Positions 28,161 through 37,683 of a stretch of DNA of 64,000 nt are shown one piece after another (the stretch's first letter is position 1; every line of letters starts with the position of its first letter). The position numbers and the translations under genes are program-made. The stretch spans positions 3,705,501 to 3,769,500 of the forward strand of contig JQNH01000001.1 of the NCBI GenBank assembly GCA_000745135.1, given 5' to 3'. Source of the DNA: Rhizobiales bacterium YIM 77505. Its GTDB lineage: Bacteria > Pseudomonadota > Alphaproteobacteria > Rhizobiales > Beijerinckiaceae. The notes beneath the pieces were generated by a model, which saw nothing but the letters and a program-made list of their open reading frames with translations, had not been told where the DNA came from and made no database searches.

Positions 28161-31100
28161 ATGGCCGCCCACCGCCGCGTCCTCACCATCCCCACGGGCG
28201 TGCCGTTCCTCACGACGCTCGCCGACGCCCTGTGCGATGGGCGTCTGCTGGCGGGCGCCTCCTTCGAGCTTGCCGACGTGACGGTGTATCTCCCGACCCG
28301 CCGCGCCGCGCGGACCTTTGCCGAGACATTGGCGGAGCGGCAGGGCGGGCGGGCGGTTCTCCTGCCGCGGATCGTGCCCCTCGGCGACGTGGACCAGTCC
28401 GAGTTCGAGCTCGCCGCCGAATCGCTCGACGAGGGCTTCGCGGCGGCAGACGTCCTTCCGCCGCCGATCGCGCCGCTCGAGCGGCGGCTGATCTTGGGGA
28501 GGCTCATCCGCGAGTGGGCGGAAGCACTTGCCTCTCAGGAGGCCCGGGCGCACGCGCCGAAACTCGTGCCGACCTCGGCCGCTGCCGCCCTGCGGCTGGC
28601 AGCGGATCTCGAAGCGCTGATGGACGCCCTCGCGGTCCATGGCATTCCTTGGAGCGACATCGGACAGGCGGTCGACGCCGGCCATTCGGAGTATTTCAAG
28701 CTCACGCTCGACTTCCTTCGCATCGCCTTGGAGAACTGGCCGAAGATCCTCGAGGAGCGCGGCGCGAGCGACCCGGCGTTGCGGCGTGACGCCCTCATCA
28801 GGGCCGAGGCCCAGCGCCTCTTACGCGAACGGCCGACCGGGCCCGTGATCGCCGCCGGATCGACTGGCTCGATCCCGGCGACCGCGACCCTTCTTGCCGC
28901 GATCGCCGCCCTGCCCAACGGAGCGGTGGTCCTGCCGGGACTCGACACGGACCTTGACGAGGAGGCCTGGACGGCGGTGGGGCAGGCGGCAGGCGATGGC
29001 GATTTCGTCCACGGTCATCCCCAAGCCGTGATGCGCCGCCTGCTGAGCGAGCATCTCGGCATCAGCCGGGCGGAAGTGGCGACGCTTGGGACCCCGCCGA
29101 CGGCCGCCCATGCGCGCGCCCGAGTCTTGGGTGAAGCGCTGCGGCCTGCCAATACGACCCACGGGTGGGCCGCCATTCCAGCGCAGGAGCGAGCGGCTCT
29201 CGCCCATACGGGGCTCGACGGCGTCGCGGTCGTCGAGGCGGCCGACGAGCGCGAAGAAGCGCTCGCGGCGGCGCTCGCCTTACGGGAAGCCGCGGCAGAG
29301 CCTGACCGGACTGCGGCCCTCGTCACACCCGATCGCGCGCTTGCCATGCGGGTCGCCGCTGATCTCGCCCGCTGGGATCTGGCGGTGGATGACTCGGCCG
29401 GCCAGCCATTGGCCGACAGCCAGGCCGGCCGTCTCGCTCGGCTTGCGGCCGAGGCGGCGGAGCACGCCTTCCATCCAGCGCGGGTGCTGGCGCTCCTCGC
29501 CCATCCCGACCTCAAGCTGGGGCTCTCCCGCACCGAGCTGGAGCGCGGCGCGGCGGCGTTGGAGATCGGCGTGTTGCGCGGCCCTGCGCCGGCCCCTGGC
29601 CTCGACGGGCTCCGCCGGGCCTTGCAGGTCGCCCGCAACGACCGGAGCCGGCACCTGCCGCGGCCCCGTCGCCGGCTGAGCGAAGCGGACTGGGCGCTTG
29701 CGATGGAGGTGCTTCGGCGCCTGGCCGCTGCTTTTCAGGGCTTCGCTGCGGATCCGGCCGGTGAGGAGCTTTTCGATCTTGTGGCCTTGAGCGAGCGCCA
29801 TCGCCAGGTGGTGCATGCACTGTGCGAAGAGGACGAAGCCTCTGCGCCCGAGGAAGAGCGTCCGGATTATGAGGCGCTCGAGCGCCTCTATGACGACCTC
29901 GCCGCGACCCGGCCCATGACCCTTCACGGTCGCTTCGCCGATTATCCGCCTTTCTTCGCCGTGCTGGCCGCGCAGCAGGCGATCGTGCCGCGCAAGACCG
30001 CCCATCCGCGCATCCGTATCTTGGGGTTGCTCGAGGCGCGTCTTCTCTCCTTTGACCGTGTCGTGCTGGGCGGCCTCGACGAAGGGGTGTGGCCGCCTCG
30101 GGCCGAGACCGACGCCTTCCTCAACCGCCCCATGCGGGCGCGACTCGGGCTTCCGCCTCCGGAGCAGCGGATTGGCCAGACGGCGCACGACTTCGTCCAG
30201 CTCTGCGGCGCGCGGGAGGTGGTGATCACCCGGGCGGCCAAGCGCCAGGGCTCGCCCATGGTACCCTCGCGCTTCCTGCAGCGGCTGAAGGCTTTCGCGG
30301 GCGGAGCCTGGGAGCGGGCTTGCGAAGCCGGAGAGCGTTACCGTCGTCTCGCGCAGATCCTCGATGCGCCGAGGCCCACCACCGCGCTGCGCCGTCCAGC
30401 GCCGAAGCCCGATCCGCGTCTTTTTCCGCGCAGCTTGAGTGTAACCGAAGTCGAGACGCTGGTGCGCGATCCTTACGCGATTTTCGCCCGGCATGTGTTG
30501 AAGCTCGATCCGCTCGATCCTGTCGCCGCAGCGCCGAGCGCCGCTGAACGGGGCACGCTCATCCACGACATCCTGGGACGCTTCGCTGCTGCCCACCCGC
30601 AAGGGCTTCCCGCCGACGCTGGCGAGGATCTGAGGCGCTGGGGCGCGGAGGCTTTCGCCCCGCTGGCTGCGAGCTTTCCGAAGCTCTATGCGGAATGGTG
30701 GCCGCGCTTTCAGCGCTTGGCCGCCGCCTTTCTGGCCTGGGAGCGCGATCGTCGGCCCGAGCTTGCCGAGGTGGTCCCGGAGGTCCCGGGAGCGCTGACG
30801 ATCACGCTGCCATCCGGGGAGCCCATCATCTTGCGGGCCCGCGCCGATCGCATCGAACGGCGCTCCGACGGCAGCTTCGTCATCGTCGATTTCAAGACGG
30901 GCGGGGTGCCCTCGGACAAGGAGGTGTTTGCCGGCTTTGCGCCGCAGCTCACGCTCGAGGCGGCCATGCTGATGGAAGGCGCCTTCCTCAATCTCCCCGC
31001 TGCAAACAGAGCTCCCACCCTTCTTTATGTGCAGAGCACCGGAGGCGCGAAGCCGCTGCGTCCGCGGGAGATCAAGCCGCCGACCGGCGATCCCCGGAGC

Positions 31101-31292
31101 GTCGAGGCGCTCATCGTCGAGCATCGCCGCCGGCTCGAAGAGCTCATCCATCGCTACTGCGCCGGCGAGGCTTCCTATGTGTCGCGGCCCTTCCCGAAAT
31201 ATGCGCGCAAATACTCGGCTTATGACCATCTCGCCCGCGTGAAGGAGTGGTCGCTCGCGAGCGCCGGGGCCGGCGCGGACGATACGGAGTAG
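28161..31292 (+). CDS. addB: Double-strand break repair protein AddB
   Basis: 1043 residues, alphaproteobacterial AddB. Inactivated helicase-like body with VYLPTRRAARTFAETL near the N-terminus, GGLDEGVWPP in the middle, and a C-terminal RecB-type nuclease with FVIVDFKTGGVP. Works with AddA as the helicase-nuclease that resects DNA ends for RecA. The start is ATG 5 bases after the MurU-like stop; addA starts 3 bases after addB ends. The six genes divL to trxA look like one transcription unit. Confidence 0.95.
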   Translation: MAAHRRVLTIPTGVPFLTTLADALCDGRLLAGASFELADVTVYLPTRRAARTFAETLAERQGGRAVLLPRIVPLGDVDQSEFELAAESLDEGFAAADVLPPPIAPLERRLILGRLIREWAEALASQEARAHAPKLVPTSAAAALRLAADLEALMDALAVHGIPWSDIGQAVDAGHSEYFKLTLDFLRIALENWPKILEERGASDPALRRDALIRAEAQRLLRERPTGPVIAAGSTGSIPATATLLAAIAALPNGAVVLPGLDTDLDEEAWTAVGQAAGDGDFVHGHPQAVMRRLLSEHLGISRAEVATLGTPPTAAHARARVLGEALRPANTTHGWAAIPAQERAALAHTGLDGVAVVEAADEREEALAAALALREAAAEPDRTAALVTPDRALAMRVAADLARWDLAVDDSAGQPLADSQAGRLARLAAEAAEHAFHPARVLALLAHPDLKLGLSRTELERGAAALEIGVLRGPAPAPGLDGLRRALQVARNDRSRHLPRPRRRLSEADWALAMEVLRRLAAAFQGFAADPAGEELFDLVALSERHRQVVHALCEEDEASAPEEERPDYEALERLYDDLAATRPMTLHGRFADYPPFFAVLAAQQAIVPRKTAHPRIRILGLLEARLLSFDRVVLGGLDEGVWPPRAETDAFLNRPMRARLGLPPPEQRIGQTAHDFVQLCGAREVVITRAAKRQGSPMVPSRFLQRLKAFAGGAWERACEAGERYRRLAQILDAPRPTTALRRPAPKPDPRLFPRSLSVTEVETLVRDPYAIFARHVLKLDPLDPVAAAPSAAERGTLIHDILGRFAAAHPQGLPADAGEDLRRWGAEAFAPLAASFPKLYAEWWPRFQRLAAAFLAWERDRRPELAEVVPEVPGALTITLPSGEPIILRARADRIERRSDGSFVIVDFKTGGVPSDKEVFAGFAPQLTLEAAMLMEGAFLNLPAANRAPTLLYVQSTGGAKPLRPREIKPPTGDPRSVEALIVEHRRRLEELIHRYCAGEASYVSRPFPKYARKYSAYDHLARVKEWSLASAGAGADDTE

Positions 31293-31295
31293 GGA

Positions 31296-34200
31296 ATGTC
31301 GGCGGACATCCTCGACATCCCGGAGAATACGCGCCTCGCTCAGCGTCGCGCCGCCGATCCGCGCGCCTCGGCCTGGGTGTCGGCCAATGCCGGGGCAGGC
31401 AAGACCAAGGTCTTGAGCGACCGGGTCTTGCGGCTTCTGCTCGCTGGCACGCCGCCAGGCCGCATCCTGTGCCTCACCTTCACCAAGGCGGCGGCCGCCG
31501 AGATGGCGATCCGCATCTTCGACCGTCTCGGTCGTTGGGTGACGCTCGACGACGCGGCCCTGTCGGCGGAACTCGCGGAGCTTGAAGGCGGGACGCCCTC
31601 TCAGGAGGACTTGAGCCGCGCCCGTTGCCTGTTCGCCCGCGCCGTCGAGACGCCGGGGGGGCTTAAGATCGAGACGATCCATGCCTTCTGCGAGCGGATC
31701 CTGCATCTTGCGCCCTTCGAGGCGGGGGTGCCGGTGGGGTTCACCGTCCTCGATGAGAGCGAGGTCGGAGAGCTCGTCGCGCAGGCGACAGACGAAGTGC
31801 TGCGGGACGCTGCCGCGGATGCCTCGCCGGAGCTCGCCGAAGCCTATTCCCTCGTCAGTCTGGATGCCGTCGGCGACGCGCTTTCGGCGGCGATCCATGC
31901 CGCCGTCTGCGAGGTCGCCTGCCGACCTGACGATGTGGCCGCAGGGCTAGACCAGCTTCCCTCGACGCTGGGTCTTGCACCAGAGGACACGGTCGTGGCG
32001 ATCGAGCGTGCCATGTTGGAGGAGGGGCTTCGCCTAGCAGATTGGCAGCGGCTCGCGGCCGCGCTCCAGGCGAGCAGCGCCAAGACGGACCAGGCCACGG
32101 CCGATACCCTCCTGACCATCGCCGTGACCTCCGATCCGGCCGAACGGCTCGCAGCCTACCGTTCAATCTTCTTCACCAAGGATGGGCAGGGCCCGCCCAA
32201 AGCGGAGCGAAGTCTATGCACCAAAGCGGCAGGCTCCGAGGTCAAGGGCATCCTCCTGCAGGAGCAAGAGCGCCTCATCGCCCTCGACGAGAAGTTGAAA
32301 GCGGCCCGCATCCTTGCTCGCACCCGAGCCCTTTATCGGATCGCACAGGCGATCATCGGCCGCGTCGAGGCGGACAAGGCACGCCGCGGTGCGCTCGATT
32401 TCCAGGACCTGATCAGCAAGACGCTCGCCCTCCTCTCTCGCGCCGAGGCCGCGGCCTGGGTGCTCTACAAGCTCGATCGTGGCATCGACCATGTGCTGAT
32501 CGACGAGGCGCAGGACACCAACCCCGACCAGTGGCGGATCCTGCGTCTCCTGACGGGCGAGTTCATGGCCGGACAGGGTGCGCGCGGTGTCCTGCGCACA
32601 GTGTTCGCGGTCGGCGATCCCAAGCAGTCGATCTATGGCTTTCAAGGAGCCGATCCGCGGGAGTTCGAGAGGGGCCGGAGCCATTGGCGGCGGCTCGCGG
32701 CGGCCGCGAAGCTCCGCTTCGAGGAGGTGACGCTCGACCTTTCGTTCCGCTCGGCAGGGGCGGTGCTGAGCGCCGTCGACGCTACTTTCGCGGTCACGTC
32801 CCACTTCAAGGGCCTCGCCTATGACGACAGGGCTGTGGGCACCGCCCACATCAGCGCCCGCCGGCAGGCGCCAGGCCTCGTCGAGCTCTGGCCGACCGAA
32901 ACCCCTTCGGAAGAAGAGGAGCCCGATGCATGGACGCGGCCCGTTGACGAGCCGGAGCGGACATCGCCCGCCATTCGCACAGCGCGTCGTGTCGCCCAGG
33001 CCATCAAGGCCTGGACCACGACCGGCGACGAGGGCGGACGGCTGCGCTCGCCCGGCGATATCCTCGTCCTCGTGCGCAAGCGCGGACCGGCTTTTGCCGC
33101 CGTCATCCGCGCCCTCAAGGAGGTCGGGGTACCGGTAGCCGGTGCCGACCGCCTCGACATTGGTGAGCACATTGCGGTGCTGGACCTGGTGGCGGCCGGG
33201 CGGGCGGCTCTCCTGCCCGAGGACGATCTCAACCTTGCTGCAGCGTTGAAGTCTCCGCTCGTCGGCCTTGACGATGAGGATCTCGTTCGGATCGCGGCGC
33301 TCCGGGAAGAGGCGGAATCGCTTGCGGACGCGCTCCGCCGGTGCGCCGCCGAGGGAGACGAGGCGGCCTTGCGGGCCTGTGAAAGCCTCGGCGAGTGGCG
33401 CAGCCTTGCCCGCCGGCATGGACCGTTCGGCTTCTATGCCTTCCTGCTTGGCCCCTTGCAGGGGCGAGTGAAGCTCGTCTCCCGGCTCGGCGCCGAGGCG
33501 GCCGACGCGATTGATGCTTTTCTCTGTTTCGCCCAGAGCGCCGAGCAGACGGACACGCCCTCTCTCGCCGGTTTTCTGCTCCGCTTCGAATCGGCCTCCC
33601 ACCAGCTCAAGCGCGACCTCGACGCAGCGCGGGGAGAGGTGCGGGTCATGACCGTCCACGGCGCAAAAGGGCTGGAGGCGCCGGTCGTCGTCCTCATCGA
33701 TGGCTGCGAGGTGCTCGGCCGCGATCCGCCCCTCGTCCCGCTCACCTTTCCGGATGGCTCTCGTCTGGCCGTGTGGTCGCCGGGCCAGGGGCATGACTGC
33801 GCTTGCGTGCGCGAGGCGCGGGAGGCGCTGCACGAGCGGGGCCGCGAAGAGCACAATCGGCTTCTCTATGTGGCCATGACGCGGGCCCGCGATCATCTCG
33901 TCATCGCCCCTTACCGGACGGCGCGCAAGGAAACGCCTGAGGACGCTTGGTGCGAGATGGTCCGCCGCGGCCTCGTGGCCACCGCCCGCGGTCTGGTGCG
34001 CAAGACGGCGCCTTACGGAAACGTTGATCTGTGGCGCGACGACACCCCTTGGCCGAGCGCCGCGCCGGCGCCGACGTCTGGACCGCCGCTCGTCGCGGTG
34101 CCGGATTGGCTGACGCAGCCTGCCGCTCCCGAGCCGGCGGCTGCAGGTCCGACAGTGCGGCCGTCTCAAGCCTTGAGCTCGTTGGTGCACCGCCGCGCGC

Positions 34201-34751
34201 GGCGCGCGGCAAGCATCGAGGCGCGGCTACGTGGAACCCTCACCCACGCTCTCCTCGAAAGGCTGCCCGGCATCGCGCCCGAACGTCGAAAAGCCGTGGC
34301 AACCGCCTATCTTGCCGCCCGGGCGCCACGCCTCGATCGGGCGGTGATCGAGCGCATCGCCGCCGACGCGCTCGGCGTCCTGAACGCAGAAGAAACGAAG
34401 GCATTGTTCGGGCCGGGCTCGCGGGCCGAGGCCGCGGTGGCGGGACGTGTGCGGATCGGTAGGACGGAAGTGTCCGTCAGAGGGCAGATCGACCGCCTCG
34501 CGGTGCTGCCGGATTCCGTGCTCGTGGCCGACTTCAAGAGCGATGCGCGGCCGCCTGAGCCAGGGGAAGCGGCGCCCCCCTCCTATGTCACGCAGCTTGC
34601 GCTCTATGCGGCGCTCCTGCAGGAGATCTACCCGGGAAGGAAGGTGCGCGCCTTCCTGGTTTGGACGTCGGGGCCGCGGGTCCAGGAACTCGCCGAGGAA
34701 GAACTACGTCGGGCCCTAGAGGATGAGCGCGGCCAAGTCACGGCCGCCTGA
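31296..34751 (+). CDS. addA: Double-strand break repair helicase AddA
   Basis: 1151 residues. UvrD/REP superfamily 1 helicase: Walker A VSANAGAGKTKVLSDRVL (about residues 25-42), LCLTFTKAAAAEMA, DEAQDTNPDQW, VGDPKQSIYGFQGAD, VMTVHGAKGLEAPVV and LLYVAMTRARDHLVIAP. The C-terminus has the nuclease motif LVADFKSDARPPE, giving two nuclease sites in the AddAB complex. Full length with no frameshift. Confidence 0.97.
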   Translation: MSADILDIPENTRLAQRRAADPRASAWVSANAGAGKTKVLSDRVLRLLLAGTPPGRILCLTFTKAAAAEMAIRIFDRLGRWVTLDDAALSAELAELEGGTPSQEDLSRARCLFARAVETPGGLKIETIHAFCERILHLAPFEAGVPVGFTVLDESEVGELVAQATDEVLRDAAADASPELAEAYSLVSLDAVGDALSAAIHAAVCEVACRPDDVAAGLDQLPSTLGLAPEDTVVAIERAMLEEGLRLADWQRLAAALQASSAKTDQATADTLLTIAVTSDPAERLAAYRSIFFTKDGQGPPKAERSLCTKAAGSEVKGILLQEQERLIALDEKLKAARILARTRALYRIAQAIIGRVEADKARRGALDFQDLISKTLALLSRAEAAAWVLYKLDRGIDHVLIDEAQDTNPDQWRILRLLTGEFMAGQGARGVLRTVFAVGDPKQSIYGFQGADPREFERGRSHWRRLAAAAKLRFEEVTLDLSFRSAGAVLSAVDATFAVTSHFKGLAYDDRAVGTAHISARRQAPGLVELWPTETPSEEEEPDAWTRPVDEPERTSPAIRTARRVAQAIKAWTTTGDEGGRLRSPGDILVLVRKRGPAFAAVIRALKEVGVPVAGADRLDIGEHIAVLDLVAAGRAALLPEDDLNLAAALKSPLVGLDDEDLVRIAALREEAESLADALRRCAAEGDEAALRACESLGEWRSLARRHGPFGFYAFLLGPLQGRVKLVSRLGAEAADAIDAFLCFAQSAEQTDTPSLAGFLLRFESASHQLKRDLDAARGEVRVMTVHGAKGLEAPVVVLIDGCEVLGRDPPLVPLTFPDGSRLAVWSPGQGHDCACVREAREALHERGREEHNRLLYVAMTRARDHLVIAPYRTARKETPEDAWCEMVRRGLVATARGLVRKTAPYGNVDLWRDDTPWPSAAPAPTSGPPLVAVPDWLTQPAAPEPAAAGPTVRPSQALSSLVHRRARRAASIEARLRGTLTHALLERLPGIAPERRKAVATAYLAARAPRLDRAVIERIAADALGVLNAEETKALFGPGSRAEAAVAGRVRIGRTEVSVRGQIDRLAVLPDSVLVADFKSDARPPEPGEAAPPSYVTQLALYAALLQEIYPGRKVRAFLVWTSGPRVQELAEEELRRALEDERGQVTAA

Positions 34752-34853
34752 CGAGAAACAAGGGCACCTTGATCGATCCGCCGGGCGTTCCTAACTTGGC
34801 CCGACATCGAGGGGCGGCGACGCGCCGACCGCCCCGTCGCAACAGAAGGTGAG

Positions 34854-35180
34854 ATGATGGCGACCATCAAGGTGACGGATGCGAGCTTCGAACAGGACGT
34901 CCTGAAATCCTCGGAGCCCGTGGTGGTCGATTTCTGGGCCGAGTGGTGCGGCCCCTGCCGGATGATCGGTCCGGCTCTGGAGGAGATCGCGACGGAGATG
35001 CGGGGCCGCGTCAAGATCGCCAAGGTCAATGTGGATGAAAACCCCGGCATCACCGCCCAATTCGGCATCCGTTCGATCCCGACCCTGATGCTCTTCAAGG
35101 GCGGCAAAGTGGCAAGCCAGAAGGTCGGTGCGGCCCCGAAGGGCGACCTCACCCGCTGGATTCAGCAGGCGACGGCTTGA
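34854..35180 (+). CDS. trxA: Thioredoxin
   Basis: 108 residues; general dithiol reductant. Active site WCGPC with Cys32 and Cys35, then the cis-Pro loop [13 protein letters not shown]. Two adjacent ATGs (34854, 34857) are possible; AAGGTGAG is the ribosome site. It closes the divL-tsaE-murU-addBA-trxA series. Confidence 0.97.
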   Translation: MMATIKVTDASFEQDVLKSSEPVVVDFWAEWCGPCRMIGPALEEIATEMRGRVKIAKVNVDENPGITAQFGIRSIPTLMLFKGGKVASQKVGAAPKGDLTRWIQQATA

Positions 35181-35199
35181 AGGCCTGGTCCGTCGAGAG

Positions 35200-35231
35200 A
35201 AGGCGCTCCCCTCGGGAGCGCCTTCGTTCTT
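35200..35231. terminator. Bidirectional terminator between trxA and the repeat protein
   Basis: Perfect 11-bp stem AAGGCGCTCCC / GGGAGCGCCTT with a 3-base loop at 35200-35224, followed by CGTTCTT on the plus strand. It lies between converging genes and can serve both. Confidence 0.8.
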
Positions 35232-35232
35232 G

Positions 35233-35748
35233 TCAGCAGGTCGTCACCCAGGCCCGGCGCCACCCCCAGCCGTCCCAGACCCATTGCAGCGTCTGGTAGC
35301 AGCCGCCGTAATAGGCGGGATAATAGCCGCCATAATAGGCAGGATAGCCGTAGTAATAGGGTGAAGTAGCCGCCGCCACGAGCCCAGCGCCGATAACGCC
35401 TGCGGCAAGCGCGGCTCCTGCGCCCCAGCCGTAACGGCGGTAAGGACGGTATGCCCAACCGCCGCGCCAGCCGTAGCCACCCCATCCGCCGCGCCACGCG
35501 CCGCCTCTCCAACCAATCGCTGCGGGCCGGAAACCTCCGCCCCACCCGCCGCGCCAAGCGCCTCCTCGCCAGCCGACCGCCGCCGGGCGGAAGCCGCCAC
35601 CCCATCCGCCGCGCCAGCCGCCATGAAACGCTCCGGCGCGAAAGCCGCCGCCGTGAATGCCGCCACGCCACTGGGCAGACGCATCCCCAGGCGCAAACGT
35701 CAGGCCTGCCGCAAGAACCCCGGCGGCGAGGGTCAATATGGTTTTCAT
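35233..35748 (-). CDS. Secreted Trp/Gly/Tyr-rich tandem-repeat protein
   Basis: 171 residues, function unknown. Signal peptide (residues 1-26, ending DASAQ). Residues about 43-98 are tandem repeats rich in Trp, Gly and Arg; the clearest unit is 20 residues (GGFRPAAxGWRGGAWRGGWG), present twice at 51-90 with partial units at both ends. Then come YRPYRR, a glycine-zipper-like hydrophobic stretch (about 107-127), a Tyr/Pro/Gly segment and a Cys- and Trp-containing C-terminus ending in Cys. Its tail parallels that of the protein at 57582. Start at 35748 because upstream sequence is not secretory. Probably surface or periplasmic. Confidence 0.75.
   Translation of the reverse strand: MKTILTLAAGVLAAGLTFAPGDASAQWRGGIHGGGFRAGAFHGGWRGGWGGGFRPAAVGWRGGAWRGGWGGGFRPAAIGWRGGAWRGGWGGYGWRGGWAYRPYRRYGWGAGAALAAGVIGAGLVAAATSPYYYGYPAYYGGYYPAYYGGCYQTLQWVWDGWGWRRAWVTTC
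35479..35598 (-). repeat. Two tandem 60-bp coding repeats
   Basis: Near-identical 60-base units in phase with the reading frame of the Trp/Gly-rich protein (codons 51-90). They are coding repeats, not a CRISPR or satellite. Such units readily change copy number by slippage or recombination. Confidence 0.75.
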
Positions 35749-35795
35749 GGGACGCCTCCTGTGACGCCAACGTCGGGCGAGAAGCGTTGGAGTCA

Positions 35796-35820
35796 ACGCA
35801 CACCGTGGCCGTTGGATCCC
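35796..35820 (-). promoter_or_regulatory. Possible weak EcfG-type promoter of the repeat protein
   Basis: On the minus strand GGATC, 16 bases, CGTT: one mismatch from the EcfG -35 (GGAAC) with correct spacing, 48 bases before the start codon. Tentative; listed because two perfect EcfG sites occur at other genes in the window. Confidence 0.3.
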
Positions 35821-35917
35821 TCGCTCCGAGTTCGGGCGTTGGCCGCTGGACCAAGTTGGACTGCTGGACGCACCAAGCCCCCGCCGATCAGGGGAGGCTT
35901 GGGTCGGGAGGCCGCTT

Positions 35918-37531
35918 TCAGCGGAGCGAAGAACCCGGTGGCGGGTACCCCATCGACGGCCTGTTCGGCATCGGGCGCGGCCCTTCCCCGCCGGGGTAGC
36001 GCGGGCCCATGCCCCCGGGATAGCGCGGGCCTCGCATGCCGCCACCGAGCATGGCTCCGCCGATCACACCGATGGCGACGGCGGCGCCGGGATCGATGTC
36101 GGGCTCGCGCTCCGGCACATCATTGGGCCGGGGGCGGACCATGCGGCGCGGCGGCGGGATGTCCTCAATCACCTCTTCGACGACGACCGGGCGGCGGCGG
36201 GAGGCAGGGACGGGCTTTGCCGGGGTCGCGCTCTTGACGCGCGGGGGCGGCGGCTCGGCCTTGGCCTTGCGCTGCCGGGGCGCCGCCGGCGGCGGGGCGA
36301 TCGGGCGGATCGGTGCGCTCGGCAGGCATACCGCGGCCGTGCGGATGCGGCTCGGCGCCGTCGCGGCGAGCGTCCTTGCCTCAGCGGCATGGTGTGAGTT
36401 GGGATAAAGGCGCGTGAACATCCGCAGCGCTTCCGCATCGCCGGCGCGAACCGCTTCGGCCCAGGCGATCTCCTCCTGACGTTGCGACAGGGCGCGGTGC
36501 ACGTGGAGGGCATAGAAGTCGTCCGGGTAGAGTTCGAGATAGAGGCGATAAGCCTCGGGCAGGTCCCAGGCGACAGCGATGTCATAGGCCTCGCGAGCGG
36601 AGCGGCCCTCGAAGGCTCCCCGGGTGGGCTGGTCCGGCAACTGCCTCGGGAGGGACGCGGTGGCCTCGGGGTCGACAGGGCTCGGCTCGTCGCTGCTCGC
36701 GGATTTCTCGAAGAAACTGAACTGGGCGGTCAGCGACGATGTCTCCCAGGGCGTCTGCTGACCCATGGTTGATTCGTGCACCGCAAGCCGCACGCGGCGG
36801 AAGAGCTGTTCCACCGGCTGACCGGGTTCGCGCACGAGCTTCAGGAACGCGGCCGTGAACGGGCTGTGGTCGCCAACGCCGTCCGCCGCCGTCGCACCTG
36901 GCGAGGTCGAAAACGCAACGAGGGTGCCGCCCTTGGACTCGACCCGGGCGAGGCCCGCTTCGCTCCGGCCGTCGTCGGCGCCATCGAGCAGGGTCAGGGC
37001 AAGGCCCCGCGCCCGTCCCGCCGAGGCGAAGGGGTTGTCGCGGCAGGCGTCGAGGATGACGATCTTGGTCGTAGCCCTCGTCGCGTCGAGGCGCTTCAGG
37101 ACGTCGCTCAAAGGCAGGGCGCGGGCCGGAAGATCGGCGTCCTTCTCGAGCTTCACATCCACCGGCAGGAGGTAGTTGACGCCGTTGAGCTGCACAGCGT
37201 GTCCCGCATAGAACACCGTCGCCGCGGCGCCCGAACCGGCTTCCTCAACCTTCTTCGCGAAGATGTCGAGTTTGGCCCGCAGTTCGGCGAGATCGGCGTC
37301 CGTGGCTGCGACCACCTCGAAGCCGGCCTCCTCCAGCACCTTGCGCGTCGCGGCAGCGTCGTTCGTTGCATTGGCAAGCGCCGGGACCGAATGATAGGCG
37401 CTATTGCCGACCACGAAGGCCACCCGCTTTTCCGCCTCGGCCGGAAGGGAAAGAAGGAGCAGAGCGAGCGCGCCGGCGCACAGTCGTCCGAAAACCGACC
37501 TTGTCTGGGTCAGTGCGGCGTCCTTGTTCAT
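35918..37531 (-). CDS. Secreted caspase-like (peptidase C14) protein
   Basis: 537 residues. Signal peptide about 1-33. The caspase/metacaspase-like domain (about 35-290) begins KRVAFVVGNSAYHSVPAL and has the catalytic dyad His111 (FYAGHAVQ) and Cys163 (ILDACRDNPF). Residues about 320-410 are helical repeats, possibly Sel1/TPR-like (EAYRLYLELYPDDFYALHVH). The tail (about 415-537) is Pro/Arg-rich with a short Gly zipper and PRYPGGMGPRYPGGEG repeats. Family members cleave after basic residues in several bacteria; the role here is unknown. It is divergent from the RtcB gene with 152 bases between. Start at 37531 because it opens a clear signal peptide. Confidence 0.86.
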   Translation of the reverse strand: MNKDAALTQTRSVFGRLCAGALALLLLSLPAEAEKRVAFVVGNSAYHSVPALANATNDAAATRKVLEEAGFEVVAATDADLAELRAKLDIFAKKVEEAGSGAAATVFYAGHAVQLNGVNYLLPVDVKLEKDADLPARALPLSDVLKRLDATRATTKIVILDACRDNPFASAGRARGLALTLLDGADDGRSEAGLARVESKGGTLVAFSTSPGATAADGVGDHSPFTAAFLKLVREPGQPVEQLFRRVRLAVHESTMGQQTPWETSSLTAQFSFFEKSASSDEPSPVDPEATASLPRQLPDQPTRGAFEGRSAREAYDIAVAWDLPEAYRLYLELYPDDFYALHVHRALSQRQEEIAWAEAVRAGDAEALRMFTRLYPNSHHAAEARTLAATAPSRIRTAAVCLPSAPIRPIAPPPAAPRQRKAKAEPPPPRVKSATPAKPVPASRRRPVVVEEVIEDIPPPRRMVRPRPNDVPEREPDIDPGAAVAIGVIGGAMLGGGMRGPRYPGGMGPRYPGGEGPRPMPNRPSMGYPPPGSSLR

Positions 37532-37683
37532 CTGAGCACCTCGCGCCAGGAACTGGGCCGACGACAACCCTATACCACGGCGAAGCCGTCGCGTCGTGCG
37601 CGGGGACACGAGCGCATGCGCGAACCCATCATCTGATGGTGAACCCCTCAACCGCCCTCGCATTACTCCGGGGGAGCGAAAGC

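Noticed and set aside
29280-34190. Very long minus-strand frames (872 and 658 codons) opposite addB and addA
   Set aside because: They mirror the addB/addA coding frames exactly and have shadow-type composition.
35479-35598. Tandem repeats considered as a CRISPR array
   Set aside because: Units are contiguous, in frame, without spacers, and encode a Gly/Trp-rich protein segment.
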